64,000 nucleotides of DNA from Pelagomonas calceolata (Eukaryota; Sar; Pelagophyceae; Pelagomonadales; Pelagomonadaceae). A program made the position numbers and the translations under genes. The stretch spans positions 2,108,001 to 2,172,000 of the forward strand of contig CAKKNE010000001.1 in assembly GCA_918797485.1 (NCBI GenBank), written 5' to 3'. The notes beneath the pieces are model-generated. The model had not been told where the DNA came from and ran no database searches. It saw nothing but the letters and a program-made list of their open reading frames with translations. How positions within the stretch are numbered: the stretch's first letter is position 1; every line of letters starts with the position of its first letter. This document shows positions 29,010 through 40,200 of this stretch, one piece after another.

Positions 29010-29364
29010 TTTCTATCGCTGCGCTTCGACGGCTGTGGTTGGCTCTGCAGCCTGTGGCAGCACTTTGGTGCTGCGATTCAGGGGCGTCACGGGTGCTCAA
29101 GACGTTGTGCACTGCTAACGCCGGTCACGCACGGATGCCAGACGAGCGCTTTGGGTCGGTGGTGCTTGCGAGGGCGGGCTTTTTTAGTGAGGATGATGCT
29201 GCCATTTTCTATCGCTGCGCTTCGACGGCTGTGGTTGGCTCTGCAGCCTGTGGCAGCACTTTGGTGCTGCGATTCAGGGGCGTCACGGGTGCTCAAGACG
29301 TTGTGCACTGCTAACGCCGGTCACGCACGGATGCCAGACGAGCGCTTTGGGTCGGTGGTGCTTG
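28973..29364. repeat. 196-bp tandem duplication, two copies
   Basis: Copy 1 (28973-29168) and copy 2 (29169-29364) appear identical by eye. Copy 1 includes the start codon and first 13 codons of the JmjC-like gene plus its presumed promoter. Copy 2 therefore repeats the start region upstream without the rest of the gene. Confidence 0.9.
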
Positions 29365-29523
29365 TCGCGCCTGCGCTTTGCCAGGGCCGAGGCTGTGCTG
29401 CTCTCAGAGGTCCGCGCGCCGTAACATATCCCGTCGACGGGATATGTTACGCGAAGGCACTGGAACCCGAGAGGCCATACACATGCGCATGACTAACCAA
29501 CGTAAAAACAATTATAAAGACGA
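29365..29523. other. Spacer with a 32-bp perfect palindrome (29420-29451)
   Basis: The half-site is CGTAACATATCCCGTC followed directly by its reverse complement, centred on GTCGAC, without a loop. It lies between the duplicated promoter and the 3' end of the Fe-S assembly gene. It could extrude as a cruciform or act as a dimer binding site. Confidence 0.8.
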
Positions 29524-29991
29524 CTAGATGCCGAACGACGTCCCGCACCCGCAGCTCGTCTCGGCGTTCGGGTTCTTGAATTGGAAGCCGCCGCCGATGA
29601 GCTCATTGCTGTAGCCCAATTCCAACCCGAAGAGGTAGAGCATCGACTTCGGGTCGATGACCACCTTGAAGCCCTCGGGCCACTCCTCGACGTGGTCCTG
29701 CTCCGTGATGTCTGCCTCCTTGCAGAGATCCATGGCGTAGCTCATGCCCGAGCAGCCCCCCGCCTTGACGCCCATCCGCAGGTGCGTGCCGGGGCCCTCG
29801 GCCGCGCGGAGCTTCGCGATGTGATCCTGGGCCTCAGGGGTGATGGTTATCACATAGTTTGACGTATCGGTCGGCGCGGCGGTCTCGGTGGACGCGCGAC
29901 GAGGTATCCGCCGTCGCGCCGTCGGCGTGCTGGGTGGAGCAAGGGCAGTGACTGCGGAGAGGACGGCCGCCGCCGCCCAGATATGCCTCAT
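29524..29991 (-). CDS. A-type iron-sulfur cluster assembly protein, plastid-targeted (SufA/IscA-like)
   Basis: 155 residues from MRHIWAAAAVLSAVTALAPP, a signal peptide with an ALAPP plastid-type junction and an Arg-rich transit region. The mature part (from about residue 45, YVITITPEAQDHIAKL) is the HesB/IscA domain of about 105 residues with all three cluster-binding cysteines: GGCSGMSY and the C-terminal CGCG. It carries or delivers Fe-S clusters, most likely as part of the plastid SUF route. The ATG at 29991 is the first in frame. Confidence 0.92.
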   Translation of the reverse strand: MRHIWAAAAVLSAVTALAPPSTPTARRRIPRRASTETAAPTDTSNYVITITPEAQDHIAKLRAAEGPGTHLRMGVKAGGCSGMSYAMDLCKEADITEQDHVEEWPEGFKVVIDPKSMLYLFGLELGYSNELIGGGFQFKNPNAETSCGCGTSFGI

Positions 29992-30401
29992 TGTTTGCAC
30001 GGCGCTTGAATTGTAGTGCCTTTTCTCTGATGAATGCGACTATGAGCCAGCGCGCTCCTGCAGCGGCCTATCTATTTGCCTGGAGCCAAGCTGGCAATCG
30101 AGCCCGCGGCGACGGCGGCCGGCTCCGCGAAGAGGTGTCTGTTGAGTGCTGCAGACGTCGCAGGACGAGGGATCAATACACAAAAAGGCGCAAGGCACAG
30201 GCCTGAGAGGCCCAGTTTGGCCTGCTCTCACAGCCCAAAAGGCTCTGCAGCAGCGCTGTCGCAGTTACGACGCCGTCAGCTAGTCCACACCCTCGCTGAG
30301 GGCCAAGCTACTCGCGCTGCAACTGAAATTCGTGCACGGCGAGCACCGCTGCGCCGCAGAGACGCTGCAGCAGATCAGGCCAGCAGCCTGCAGCCGAAGC
30401 C

Positions 30402-31250
30402 ATGGCCGAACCAACGCAAAAGCGCTCCCGCGACGCCGACGCCGACGCGACGGAGGACGCGAGCCACCGGGAGAAGAAGATGCGCGAGTCGATCAATGGC
30501 GCAGCGGCCGAGCTGCTATGCCCGATCACGCTAAAATTGCCGATTCAGCCCGTCATGGCTGAAGACGGCAAGATCTACGAGGAGAAAGCTATCCGCGACT
30601 GGTTCGCGAAGAAACGAGAGAGAGAGGAGCTTCCGACCAGCCCGAGCACGGGCGCCGTCATCGGCACGAAATTGCTGCCCGCCGTGCAGGTGCGGAACAC
30701 CATCGAGTCGCTGATTCAGACCGGCGCCATCGAGGGCGAGCTCGCCGAGGCCTGGCAGAAGGACTCGGCGAAGAAGCTGGCGGAGGAGACGTGGGTGAAG
30801 GAGATGCGCGCGAAGGCAGAAGGCGGCGACGGCGACGCTATGTATTGGCTCGGCCTGGCGTACGATACTGGTTCAAAGGGCCTCGCGGAAGACGAGGCGC
30901 AAGCCCGCGCGTGGTACGAGCGCAGCGCGGCGGCCCGGAACCCGAAAGGTCTAGGAAGTTTCGCTGAGTGTCTCCTGACGGGCGCCGGTGGGTCCCAGGA
31001 CATTACGCTCGGGCTCGTGATTGTGACCCAGGCGGCGGAGCTCGGCTCAGACTTTGGCGCGTATGCACTTAGCGAAGCGTTTTTCTTTGGCAATTACGGC
31101 CTGCAGAAGAACTCCGCTCAGGCGCGGTTCTGGCTGAAGAAGGTCGTCGACGGCGAGTGCAAGTTCAAGAACCTGCACAAGGACCATGTTGCCCTCGCGG
31201 CGAATATGCTCACGGTAATGGACGCGCCGCGCCAGTCCCGCGATGTGTAA
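30402..31250 (+). CDS. U-box protein with Sel1-like repeats (putative E3 ubiquitin ligase)
   Basis: 282 residues, single exon. Residues about 36-105 (AAELLCPITLKLPIQPVMAE, DGKIYEEKAIRDWF) form a U-box, the RING-like fold without zinc that recruits E2 enzymes. From about 140 to 260 there are Sel1/TPR-type helical repeats (DAMYWLGLAYDTGSKGLAED, ARAWYERSAAARNPKGLGSF, GAYALSEAFFFGNYGLQKNS). The Lys/Glu-rich N-terminus has no signal peptide, so it should act in the cytosol or nucleus. The U-box plus Sel1 pairing is common in stramenopile algae (general knowledge). Confidence 0.88.
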   Translation: MAEPTQKRSRDADADATEDASHREKKMRESINGAAAELLCPITLKLPIQPVMAEDGKIYEEKAIRDWFAKKREREELPTSPSTGAVIGTKLLPAVQVRNTIESLIQTGAIEGELAEAWQKDSAKKLAEETWVKEMRAKAEGGDGDAMYWLGLAYDTGSKGLAEDEAQARAWYERSAAARNPKGLGSFAECLLTGAGGSQDITLGLVIVTQAAELGSDFGAYALSEAFFFGNYGLQKNSAQARFWLKKVVDGECKFKNLHKDHVALAANMLTVMDAPRQSRDV

Positions 31251-31422
31251 GAAGTCACGGTGAACACAACAGCGCTCGCGACGACGGGGCAACCGAGAAT
31301 CTGCACCGGACCATATACTTTATACGGGGGGAGGATGATGTCGACCAGTCCAGGTGTGGGGAAGGGGGCGATCCGTGCCGGCGAGCTTGGGTGCGGCTCA
31401 GACCGCGCGTCGTCGCGTCCAA

Positions 31423-32556
31423 TTAGGCGAGCACCGAGTAGGCGGCGCACGCGGCGTTCCAGGCGAGGCACGGCACGGCGTACTGGCCCGACATGAGGCC
31501 GGCGTTGCGCGCGACGACCGAGATGGCGGCCCAGCCGCCGAAGAAGAGGAGGCCGTTGTTGCGCGCGTCGGACTCCGAGCCAGCCATGACTTTCCCGCCC
31601 AAGACCAAGTTGTTGATCGCGAGGCCCTGCAAGAGGATCGTGGGGCCGACCTGTGTGGAAATCAAATTTTACGGCGCGTTCGTGCTGAATCGTCGCGTCA
31701 ACCTCCACTCCATCGACGCGATGCCTCGATGGCGTGGCGGTGTGCCAGTTCCTGACCGCTCGACAGAGCCAGCACGGCCGCGTCATCGCCGAGCAATGAG
31801 TTAGTGAAGAATCATCGGGTGCACCCGACGCACTGGTTGATTTCCACACCGGGGCCGACCTTGCCCCCCATGATGTTCGAGGTGAGCCACTCCGGCGCGA
31901 AGAGGAGGCCGAGGCCCCAGCCGAGCATCTGGACGCCAACGACGTTCTGCATCGTGAGGTCGCGGTTCTTGGGGAGGACGGCGTTGAGGCCGTTGGTGTC
32001 GAGCGTCGTGACGAAGTTGTAGAGGCCTCCCGAGCGGCGCACGGCCGAGAGCGCGAGGAGCGCGCAGATCGTCTGCGTGCGGCCCGCGACGCCCGCCGCG
32101 TTGCGGAGCATGTAGGCCCAGCCGCCGAGCCAGAGCGCGGCCGACGAGGCGGCCTGGGAGTCGGAGTCGCGGCCGAGGCGCGCGCCGAGGAGCGCGGCCG
32201 CGAGGCCGGCGCCGCGGATCATGACCGCGTTGGAGCCGCTCGAGGCGACGCCGAGGACCTTCTCCGCGACGAGCTCGGGCTTGATGATCGAGCAGGCGCC
32301 TGCGAGCGACCCGAAATTAGGAACATTTTCGTGTTCTGGCCGGCAAAACGGAATGAATTTGCGGACGCTGATACGCGCCGAGCGCGAGGCCGCCCCACGA
32401 GTAGATGGCCTGGCTGGAGGCGCCGATCTCCGACGGCGCGATGGCGTTCTTGATGCCATCGACGTCAAGGGCGGCCTGCACCGGGGGTGCCCGGGCGAAT
32501 CGCACGGCGGGCGTGCGGAAGGCGGTGGCGACAGAGACGAGAGCAAGAACGCGCAT
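31423..32556 (-). CDS. Plastid-targeted membrane protein with internal duplication
   Basis: Exons 32556-32379, 32299-31860 and 31650-31423 give 281 residues. MRVLALVSVATAFRTPAVRF is a bipartite plastid leader (TAF junction). The body has two related halves. One reads VMIRGAGLAAALLGARLG ... LGGWAYMLRNAAGVAG; the other reads ILLQGLAINNLVLGGKVM ... FGGWAAISVVARNAGLMSG. Each has several membrane spans. Function not recognised. Intron 1 (32300-32378) is GC-AG with GCGC on both sides; intron 2 is the best-preserved family-B introner in the window. Confidence 0.7.
31651..31859 (-). mobile_element. Introner, family B, with perfect 8-bp duplication
   Basis: The 209-bp intron has ends CGGTGTGGAAATCAA and TTGATTTCCACACAG and is flanked by GTCGGCCC on both sides, a perfect 8-bp target-site duplication. 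The GT donor is the first two bases of the left duplication and the AG acceptor is the last two bases of the element. Splicing restores the target exactly (GGK-VGPTILLQ). The interior closely matches the copy at 40860. Confidence 0.92.
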
Positions 32557-33286
32557 GTTTTTTTTTAGGTCTGCGCGGGCAAAACAAAGATAATTCAGGG
32601 AGGGGGGCAGAGATAGTCGATCGCGCGCGCATGGCGGGAGCGGCGGGGGGCGCGCGCTCCAGCGCGTTGCTCCCCGGGGCGCGCAAGACAGATGCACGGT
32701 ATTCGGGGCGAAAAAAGCGGCCGCAGGAGCGCTTTTTGCATTCAGCGGCTGCGGGCAAGCTTTTGGAGGGGCTACCCGGCTGCGGGTGCTGGTGAGGGCG
32801 TACCTGGGGAGCGTAAGGTGCGATAATGTTAGTTCTGCCTGGGGGGCGGCGGCATCAAGATTTGGAGGGGGGGGTCTCGCGCTAGATCGCCGTTCACCTG
32901 TCCGTTCGCCGTCCTGCGGACCGCTTGGAGGCAGAACGCACCTCTCTCGTCCCCCACAACCAGCGTAAATGCCCAGACAACAAGGAGCTTCGCTTCCAAC
33001 AGACCCCTCCCGTCCCATTCTGACGAGTGTCGGTCGCGAGGCGCCTCCGCAGACGCTTCCAAATACCCCCAAGAGGCCTCCCCCATCTCGCGTCGAGAGA
33101 CAACCCGACAAGCCTAGTAAAGCCTCTCTTGGCAGGCGCTGCCCATCGACTTTTTTGGCCCGGCATAGGGCTGCCCCGCGCGCCGCAGGGCTGCCCACGC
33201 CCCGCAGGAGTCCTCACGCCGCCGCCGCGCCCCACCCAAGCGCGAGACACAAGCAGAAACGCAGCACCACACAACACAACACAACC
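32557..33286. other. Divergent promoter region
   Basis: It separates the plastid membrane-protein gene and the EF-hand gene. Open frames cross it on both strands but their peptides are not gene-like. The last 80 bp before 33287 are rich in CAC/ACA (acaacacaacacaacc), a likely 5' leader. Confidence 0.4.
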
Positions 33287-35519
33287 ATGCGCCGCGCCAC
33301 CTCCGCCAAGCGCGCCACGCAGCGTTTAAGACGCACGGTCAAGAAGCCCCTGGACATGAAGACCCAGGACAAATTGCGGAAGGCCCTGCGGGCCAAGTGC
33401 GGCTCGCGGCCGGACGAGCGTTTTTTTCGGAAATACGACCGCGACCGGTCCGGCGAATTGTCGGTCCAAGAAGTCGAGGAGATGTTCCGCACGGGCCTCA
33501 AGATTACGAAGCGCGAGGCCTCGCCGGCGGACGTACGAGCGTTAGTGGCCGCGATGGACGCGGACGGCAGCGGGACGTTATCTCTCGCGGAGCTAGCTGC
33601 CTTTGTGGGCAACCGGCCCGTCTCCCCAGGAAAGAGCAAGATGAAGCGGCGGATGATCAAGAAGACGACGGCCTTCTTTCCAGCAGCGTCCGGGGAGCCG
33701 CTCGCGCCGCCGTATCGCGCGCCGCCGGCGTCTATTCAACGCGGTCGCGTCGATGGCGTCACGTGGACGCTGGACTCACACAGGCCGCCCGCACACGCAC
33801 TTCGACGCCGAGGCCCTGAAGCGCTTCCGCGACGGCGTCCAAAAGTCGTTGGCGACCATCCGGACCGACACGCGGACCGCGCTCGAGAACAGCAACTCCC
33901 AGAAGAGCGAGAACCTCTCGCCGCGGTCCATGCTCAAATTTTTAAGGGAGGATCTGGACGTCCCCAGAACTGTAGTGAGGGACGGCGACGCTCTAGAATT
34001 ACTCAAGCTCGCTGATGTGGACGACTACGGCACGCTGGCCTTGGACGACCTCGCCGCGTTTTTAGAGAGGGGCCCTAGAGCGTTCTACAACGCCCAAGCA
34101 TTACCGGGTAAGTCGATACAGCTACCGAAGCCGCCGGGCTCCGATTCGCAGCGATTTGGTAGAGTAGTTGGTGCGCTGGAAGCGCGATTGGAGAATGGCG
34201 ACACTCGTTCAAGGTTCGCCGCCGTCGACCATGATGGCGACGGCAAGGTCAAGGTCGAGGCGTTTCGGGAGGCCGTGCGCGGCTCGGCTCTGCATTTGAC
34301 CGAAGAAGATCTAGATGAGGAGGACTTGGATGCGCTCGTGCAGATGATCGACAAGAATCCTGGAGGTAGAAAAGTGTATGAAGTTGATGTCCGGAAGCTC
34401 GCTCTTCTGTCAAAAAGAGGCGGCGACGCGATCTCCGATCTGTACGACGCGGAAAAACAATTTCTGAGGAAGACGGCAAATGAACGCAAAAAGGCCATAC
34501 AACGACGGACGGCGGAAGATAGATATACGACATGGGACGCGGCCCAACCCAAACCCGATCCGAGACAGAAAATACCTCCGCTCGGCCAGCGGCTCATCCC
34601 GTGCAATCTGTTCGCGTGGTTGGACGACCCCGTCGGCTATGTCGCGCCGCTGGACGCCCCCAAGTTGTCAAGTAAGGATGATTCGACCGGGCCTTCTGAT
34701 TTGGAAGCGTTAATCAAGCTCAGAAACGCCCTGCAGCTCCACGAGGCGCTGGGCCAATCGCTAGCTGCGGGCTCCGTATTGCTAAAGATGGGCCGGCGGC
34801 TCCGGGACCGTTCTCTCGCAAGATATTTCCCGCGCGGCGCGCATCGCGCCAAGGAGCTGCGATGTGCTGGAGAAGCATTAGACGCCGCCTCATCACTCTT
34901 CAGGACGTACTTCGACGACGCGACGCACCACCTGTCTCTCACAGCTTTGTATGAAGCGGCCGACTCGTTTTTGGAAGCGGAGGATGAGCTCGTGAACTCG
35001 CTTTCACAAGTGCGGGGCCCCGTGCCCGACGACCTCGAGGACGACGCGGCGTCCGAGCGGTCCCTATTGCTACGCTTCGCCGAACGGTCGTTGGCGGAGT
35101 TCAAGGAGGCCCACTCGCTCCTGGATGTGACTGGACTCACACCGAAAGAAATTGCTAGGTACGCGAACGGCCTCGCGCTCGTCGCGGTCGTGCAGTCGCG
35201 GCAACCTTTGCATGAAGGGGCGCAGAAGGTCCAGCGGTCCTTTGGGGATGCGGAACGGTTGCATGCGGCGCTCCAAGGGGACGTGGCGGCGCTGTGCAAG
35301 GCCGAGTGGCAGAAGCGGCGCGCGTTCGAGCGGTCGCGCGCGGGCTATCCGGCCGAGGCTTTGGAAGCGATGCGGGCGCGCGAGGAGTTGTTGGAGAGCG
35401 CCCTTGGCGTTGACCACGTCGAGACGGCCGGGGCGCGGCGGCTGCGCGTGCTCTGGTCTCGGGGCTTGGGCGGCGGCGCGGGGATTGGGGGGAACGCGCC
35501 GGAGGTGCCTAAGATGTGA
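33287..35519 (+). CDS. EF-hand calcium-binding protein with long helical C-terminus
   Basis: Exons 33287-33716 and 33784-35519 give about 721 residues. EF-hand loops occur at about residues 47-60 (DRDRSGELSVQE), 90-101 (DADGSGTLSLAE) and 310-321 (DHDGDGKVKVEA). Two degenerate ones (DVDDYGTLALDD, DKNPGGRKVYEV) complete pairs. From about residue 400 to the end is a helical array (ALQLHEALGQSLAAGSVLLK, FKEAHSLLDVTGLTPKEIAR) that resembles TPR-like packing. It probably serves as a calcium-responsive scaffold; the partner is unknown. The 67-bp intron needs a GC donor at 33717 and its border is approximate; it contains gcgtcgatggcgt. The start ATG follows acaacc. Confidence 0.75.
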
Positions 35520-35546
35520 TACTGTGATTACATTACAACAGACAAC

Positions 35547-36755
35547 CTACGACGACGAATGAGAACGCGAGTCGAGCGCCTCCACGTGCGCCACCGCCGC
35601 GGCCACGAGCCCACTCCTCTCGAAGCCCCCGGCGCCGTCGGGCACGCCGTAGCCGCCCTCGAGAATCGACACCACGGACGCGTCCTCGTGAATCGCGCCC
35701 AGGAGCGCGCGCGTCATGGTCCCGTAGTCTTCGGGCCGCAGACCGACGCCGTCGAGGACCTCGGGCGACACGTGCGGAGGCAGATCTGGATCGTCGGGCG
35801 TCCACGGGTTGAGCTGCCCCGCGTCGCCTTCGAGGGCGTCGAAGCCGGCGGAGATGACGAGGAGGCTCGGCCGGAACGCCGCGAGCTTCCGGGAGATCTT
35901 GTCGACTGCGGATACGAAGCGCTCGCGAGCACCAGGCTCGATCCACGCAGGAGTCACCGATACGTTGCAAACGGATGGATTTCGTCCCGGGCCCATGTAT
36001 CCCGCCGCCCCCGTCCCCGGGAAGAAATCCAATGAGCTGTCCTCGTAGACCTCGCGCAGGTGCGCCGACGCATACAGGAGCCGTTCCGAGCCCGCCCGCA
36101 TCGCAAAGTCCTCCGTCCCATTGCCATGATGAACGTCAAAGTCCACGATAGCGACGCGCGTCTTCTCCGACGTTAAAGCCTCCGCCGCGGCGACCGCAGC
36201 GTTGCCGAGCACGCAAAACCCGCAGCCGCCCGCACTTACATCGTAGCCCTCGCGCATCGCGTGGTGCCCCGGCGGTCGCACGAGCACAAAGGCGCGCGAG
36301 CCGGGCGTGGCATCGCGGACTGCTGCGAGCGCCGCGCCGGCCGCGCGCGTCGCCGCGGTCCACGTGCCCGGGCCGACCGGCGTCGCGCCAGCGGCCGCGT
36401 CGACGCCGCTCTCGCCAAGGACGCGCGTCCGCAGCATCGGCGACAGGCGGCCGCGAGTCTCGATGCTCGAGACCGCGTCGAGGTAGCGGGCCGAATGAAC
36501 GCGCAGCAGAGCTTCGCGGCTCGCGGGCGCGAAGTCGCGGCGCCTGGCGTAGGTCTGGAGCGCTGCCGCGATGGCCGCGAGGCGCGCCGGCGACTCCTGG
36601 TGCTCCGCGTCGCCGTCGCCCGTTGTCACGTGCCGCGCGCAGTCGTCGTGGCAATAGATCACGGGGCTGCTCTCGCGTCGCTGGCGTTTTGGCGGCGGCG
36701 GCTGGACGTTCGTCCCTTGACCATCAGTACTGCGCTTTGACGCATGCCGCTCCAT
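35547..36755 (-). CDS. Class II-type histone deacetylase
   Basis: 402 residues from MERHASKRSTDG; single exon. The deacetylase fold covers about residues 35-395 with all signatures: CHDDCARH and EHQESPARL near the start, LVRPPGHHA with the catalytic His pair, VDFDVHHGNGTEDF with zinc ligands, VISAGFDALEGDA with the third zinc ligand, and SILEGGYG. The RPPGHHA and DxHHGNGT spacing fits the class II/HdaH-like group, which removes acetyl groups from histones or other proteins. The Lys/Arg-rich N-terminus (PPPPKRQRRES) could be a nuclear signal. It is convergent with the EF-hand gene, 28 bp apart. Confidence 0.93.
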   Translation of the reverse strand: MERHASKRSTDGQGTNVQPPPPKRQRRESSPVIYCHDDCARHVTTGDGDAEHQESPARLAAIAAALQTYARRRDFAPASREALLRVHSARYLDAVSSIETRGRLSPMLRTRVLGESGVDAAAGATPVGPGTWTAATRAAGAALAAVRDATPGSRAFVLVRPPGHHAMREGYDVSAGGCGFCVLGNAAVAAAEALTSEKTRVAIVDFDVHHGNGTEDFAMRAGSERLLYASAHLREVYEDSSLDFFPGTGAAGYMGPGRNPSVCNVSVTPAWIEPGARERFVSAVDKISRKLAAFRPSLLVISAGFDALEGDAGQLNPWTPDDPDLPPHVSPEVLDGVGLRPEDYGTMTRALLGAIHEDASVVSILEGGYGVPDGAGGFERSGLVAAAVAHVEALDSRSHSSS

Positions 36756-37205
36756 CGCGCTGCAGCTCAGCAGCACAGTGCAATCGTTTCAGGTGTCTAG
36801 TGTCCGCCAAGGATCAATACGAATGGAAAAAGCACGTCGCACGACGTCGCACAGTACGTAAATAAGCACGAAAGTGTGAGGCCTCGTGTGGTGCTGTCTG
36901 CTCTTGCCATGGCCTCCTTTGGCTGAGACAGTGGTAACACTCTAGAGCTGGAAGCAAATTCCAGCACCACTCGCCACCCGGTTATCGAAGACGCAATGGT
37001 CCCCGCAGACGCATGAATGGCCACGTAGCGTGCGGGTTGGCCGATTTCTGCTCAAGCATCGATCGCTTTGCAAGGCTGCCCCACGCACGCGCGGCCCACT
37101 CGCGGCAGCGGACGCTGCACAGCGCGGAGCTCCCTTCCCGCGCTCGCACGCCGACGCGTCAGCGACGACGCGACGCCAGCACCCTATAGGCTGCCATCCT
37201 AAGAA
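36756..37205. other. Divergent promoter region
   Basis: It lies between the deacetylase and potassium-channel genes. No frame with domain content; several short inverted repeats (for example gctggaa...ttccagc near 36938-36965). Confidence 0.4.
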
Positions 37206-40200
37206 ATGGCAGAGGCCGAGATGAAGACGCGCGCCGCCGCCGACGAGCCGCGGCGGCCGACGCTGACGCTCGACGACGAGTCGAAACCAAAGTTAACCAT
37301 TGGCGACGACGACGACACCGACGCCCTCGTGCCCGCGGCGACGCCGAGATTGGTGTCCGCCTATGCCGCCGAATTAGCGTTCGAGAGCTCCAAGCTCTCG
37401 TGGAGGACGCGCATCGCGGACTACTTGAGAATAAACCCCTTCGCGTACAGCGCCTTCAACACGATCTGCACGGTCCTCGCCATCTGGTTGTACCTGGAGA
37501 GCACGGCGTTTGGCTATGAGGAATCGTTGTGGGAGAACCGCTTAGATATGTTCCTGTCGTTGTGGTTCTTTCTCGTGTACTGTTTTGAAGTTTGGTTAGC
37601 CCATGATCGGTTGTATCATTGCGTGAAATACGAGACGGTCTGTGACCTCCTCAGTGTGTTGCCGGGCGTGCAGCATCTGGGACTGAAATACTCGGAAAGG
37701 GTTCTGTTCTTCCGAGCGTTTCGGTGCTTGAGGAGTCTGAGAATGATTAGGGTCGTGGGCTTCTGGACGCCGGGCTTGACGCGACGGTTCATCGAGGCAT
37801 TTATGTCCTTGGTATGTGGTGTTTTTATAATAACAGCATTAGTCTACCACGTGGAGAAGATCCGGACGGACCAGTTTTCGGTTGGGCGGATGTCCTTCTT
37901 CCGATCCTTTTATTTCACAGTTGTTACGTTAACGACCATTGGATATGGGGATCTATATCCAGCAAGGTTCGAATCTAGGTTGATCGTGGCCGTTTGTGTC
38001 CCGATGATCGTTGTTTTAGTACCGGTCAAGCTCGCTAGATTGCATGAAATGACGACAGAAAGGAAGGTCTACGCGAGGGTCGCTAGATTGGTCGCCCCGA
38101 CGACCGACTGGTTCCACGTCGTCGTGTGCGGCAATTTTGGCGGCTTAGCCGGCACCGAAGGCTACGGCCTCGCCGGCCAACTACCTGTGGCGTTGGAACA
38201 CGTCTATGATAGGAGACGGATCAGCCAGCAGAACACGTTCTTGAGGCTAGTTTTGTTGCAACCACACGATCCCAGTATACAGGTCAAAAATAGATTATTG
38301 GAGCACCCCTTCTACGAGACGCGATTACGGTGGGTCACGGGCACGGCCTTCGACGAAAAGTCGCTCGTGAAGCACGCCAAGGGGCACAAAGCGCGGAGCT
38401 TCGTGGTTTTGGGCGATGACGCGGTGCCGCACTCGCGCAAGCAGCACGAGGACAACACGACGGTCCAACGAGTTTTAGCTATTCGCCGACGGTTACCGGA
38501 TGTCCGGGTAGTGGCCCAGCTACTGTTAGAGCGAAATGCCCACCGATTGGCGAGGGAAGACGTTCGAGTAGTGTGCTGCGACGCGTTCAAATACGCCATG
38601 CTCGGGCGGAGCGTCGAGGTGCCCGGCCTGGCGCTGTTACTCACTACGCTGTTAGCCGAAGCGCCGGGCGCGGAGTACGCCCAGAATTCGCATATCGGGA
38701 ACACGCCGGAACTCTTACAGCCGGAGAACGAGATGCTCAAGAACCACAAGGTCCGTGACTCAGCGTAGAAAATCAACTTTGGTCGCGGTGATGGCGTCTT
38801 CATGAGACCACACCGAACGTACGCGCGCAGGCCTTCTCCTCGAAGAACGCGCTCGTGGACAACCAGCAGGCCGCCGAGAACCTGTTTGCGGAGCTCAAGG
38901 TCGGTAGAAGCGCGCAGCTCGCTTCGTCGGCCTTGCCGCACGGCGCGGCCGGTTTAACGTTCTCGGCGTTCGTGAAGCTCGCGGTGCAGGAGCACGACGT
39001 GCTGCCCGTTGCCGTGTGTTCCCATTCGTCCGTGTGTACGTTCCCCGGCGAGTATGTGTTGCGGGAGGACGACCGGTTGCTCGTGTTAGCTAGGCAGCCG
39101 TCTGACGTCGCGGCCTTCGAGCGCTGGGTCGCTAGGAACGCTTGGGAAGAGTTAAATGAGAACAGCGTCGCCGAGGTATTGCCGGTGCACGAACTCGTTA
39201 GATCAACATCAGCAGCGCGGCACTTGAGTGACGAGTTACGAGACAAAGTAGCGAGGCTGAATGGCAAGGAACGGAGGGAGTACTTCGAACAATGGCGAGC
39301 TAAACATGTCGTGGACGAAGTGCCCGCCGATGTCAAGGACCATGTGGTCTTCTGCGGGACATTACAGGGCGCTCCTTATTTCTTGAAACCTCTAGCTTCG
39401 GACGCCGACGCCGACGGCCGGATCCCGCAAGTTTGTTTGTTGACGCATGATCCCTCGGAGTGGGCCGACGAACACAAACTCGAACACGCTTTGCGGTCGT
39501 GCATCTTCTACGAGCCCCTTGCCGACGAAGACGCGCAGCGCTTGTGGATCGTTAGGGGTGATCCCCGGACCGCGCCCGGTAGAGCAGATTCAGGATGGCC
39601 CTCGGCGCTCGAAAGATGTCGCGTGGACACCGCCTCTACGTTTGTCATGCCCAACGTGAATGGCACGGTCGCGGAAGAAAACCTAGGTGGCGACGGCTAC
39701 AACGTCCAGGTCACCAGAAACGTCCAGGCCCACTGCGCTTTATATGGCCATTCACCAAAACTACTCGTGCAGCTACTGGACCCGGGCCACGTCATCTTCT
39801 TCAATCCGTGTGAAGAGTTACTGGATGCCGGGGAGATCTACGTTGATACGTACTTGCAATGCGCGGCCGTGGCGATGCACTCGTCGGAGGCGGCGTTTGC
39901 GTTTGCGAACCAGTGCCTGGCCGTGGATCGGTTACCGATAGATGCGGCCGACCCGGTGCTGGGCGACGGGCAAAGGTACGAGACGTGTCGAGTGATTCTA
40001 GTGCGCGTCCCGCCCAAATTCGTGGGAAAGCCCTACTCTACACTAGTACAACACGCCGTGGACCGCAAGCTGCTGCCCGTGGCGCTGTCGCGCTTTCCCG
40101 AGTCGCGGAGGAAACCCTATGTGTTCGCGCACCCGCGCGGCCACGACGTCGTCGGCGCGCGGGACTGCGCCTTCGTTCTGGTGAATAGGCTGTCGGACCT

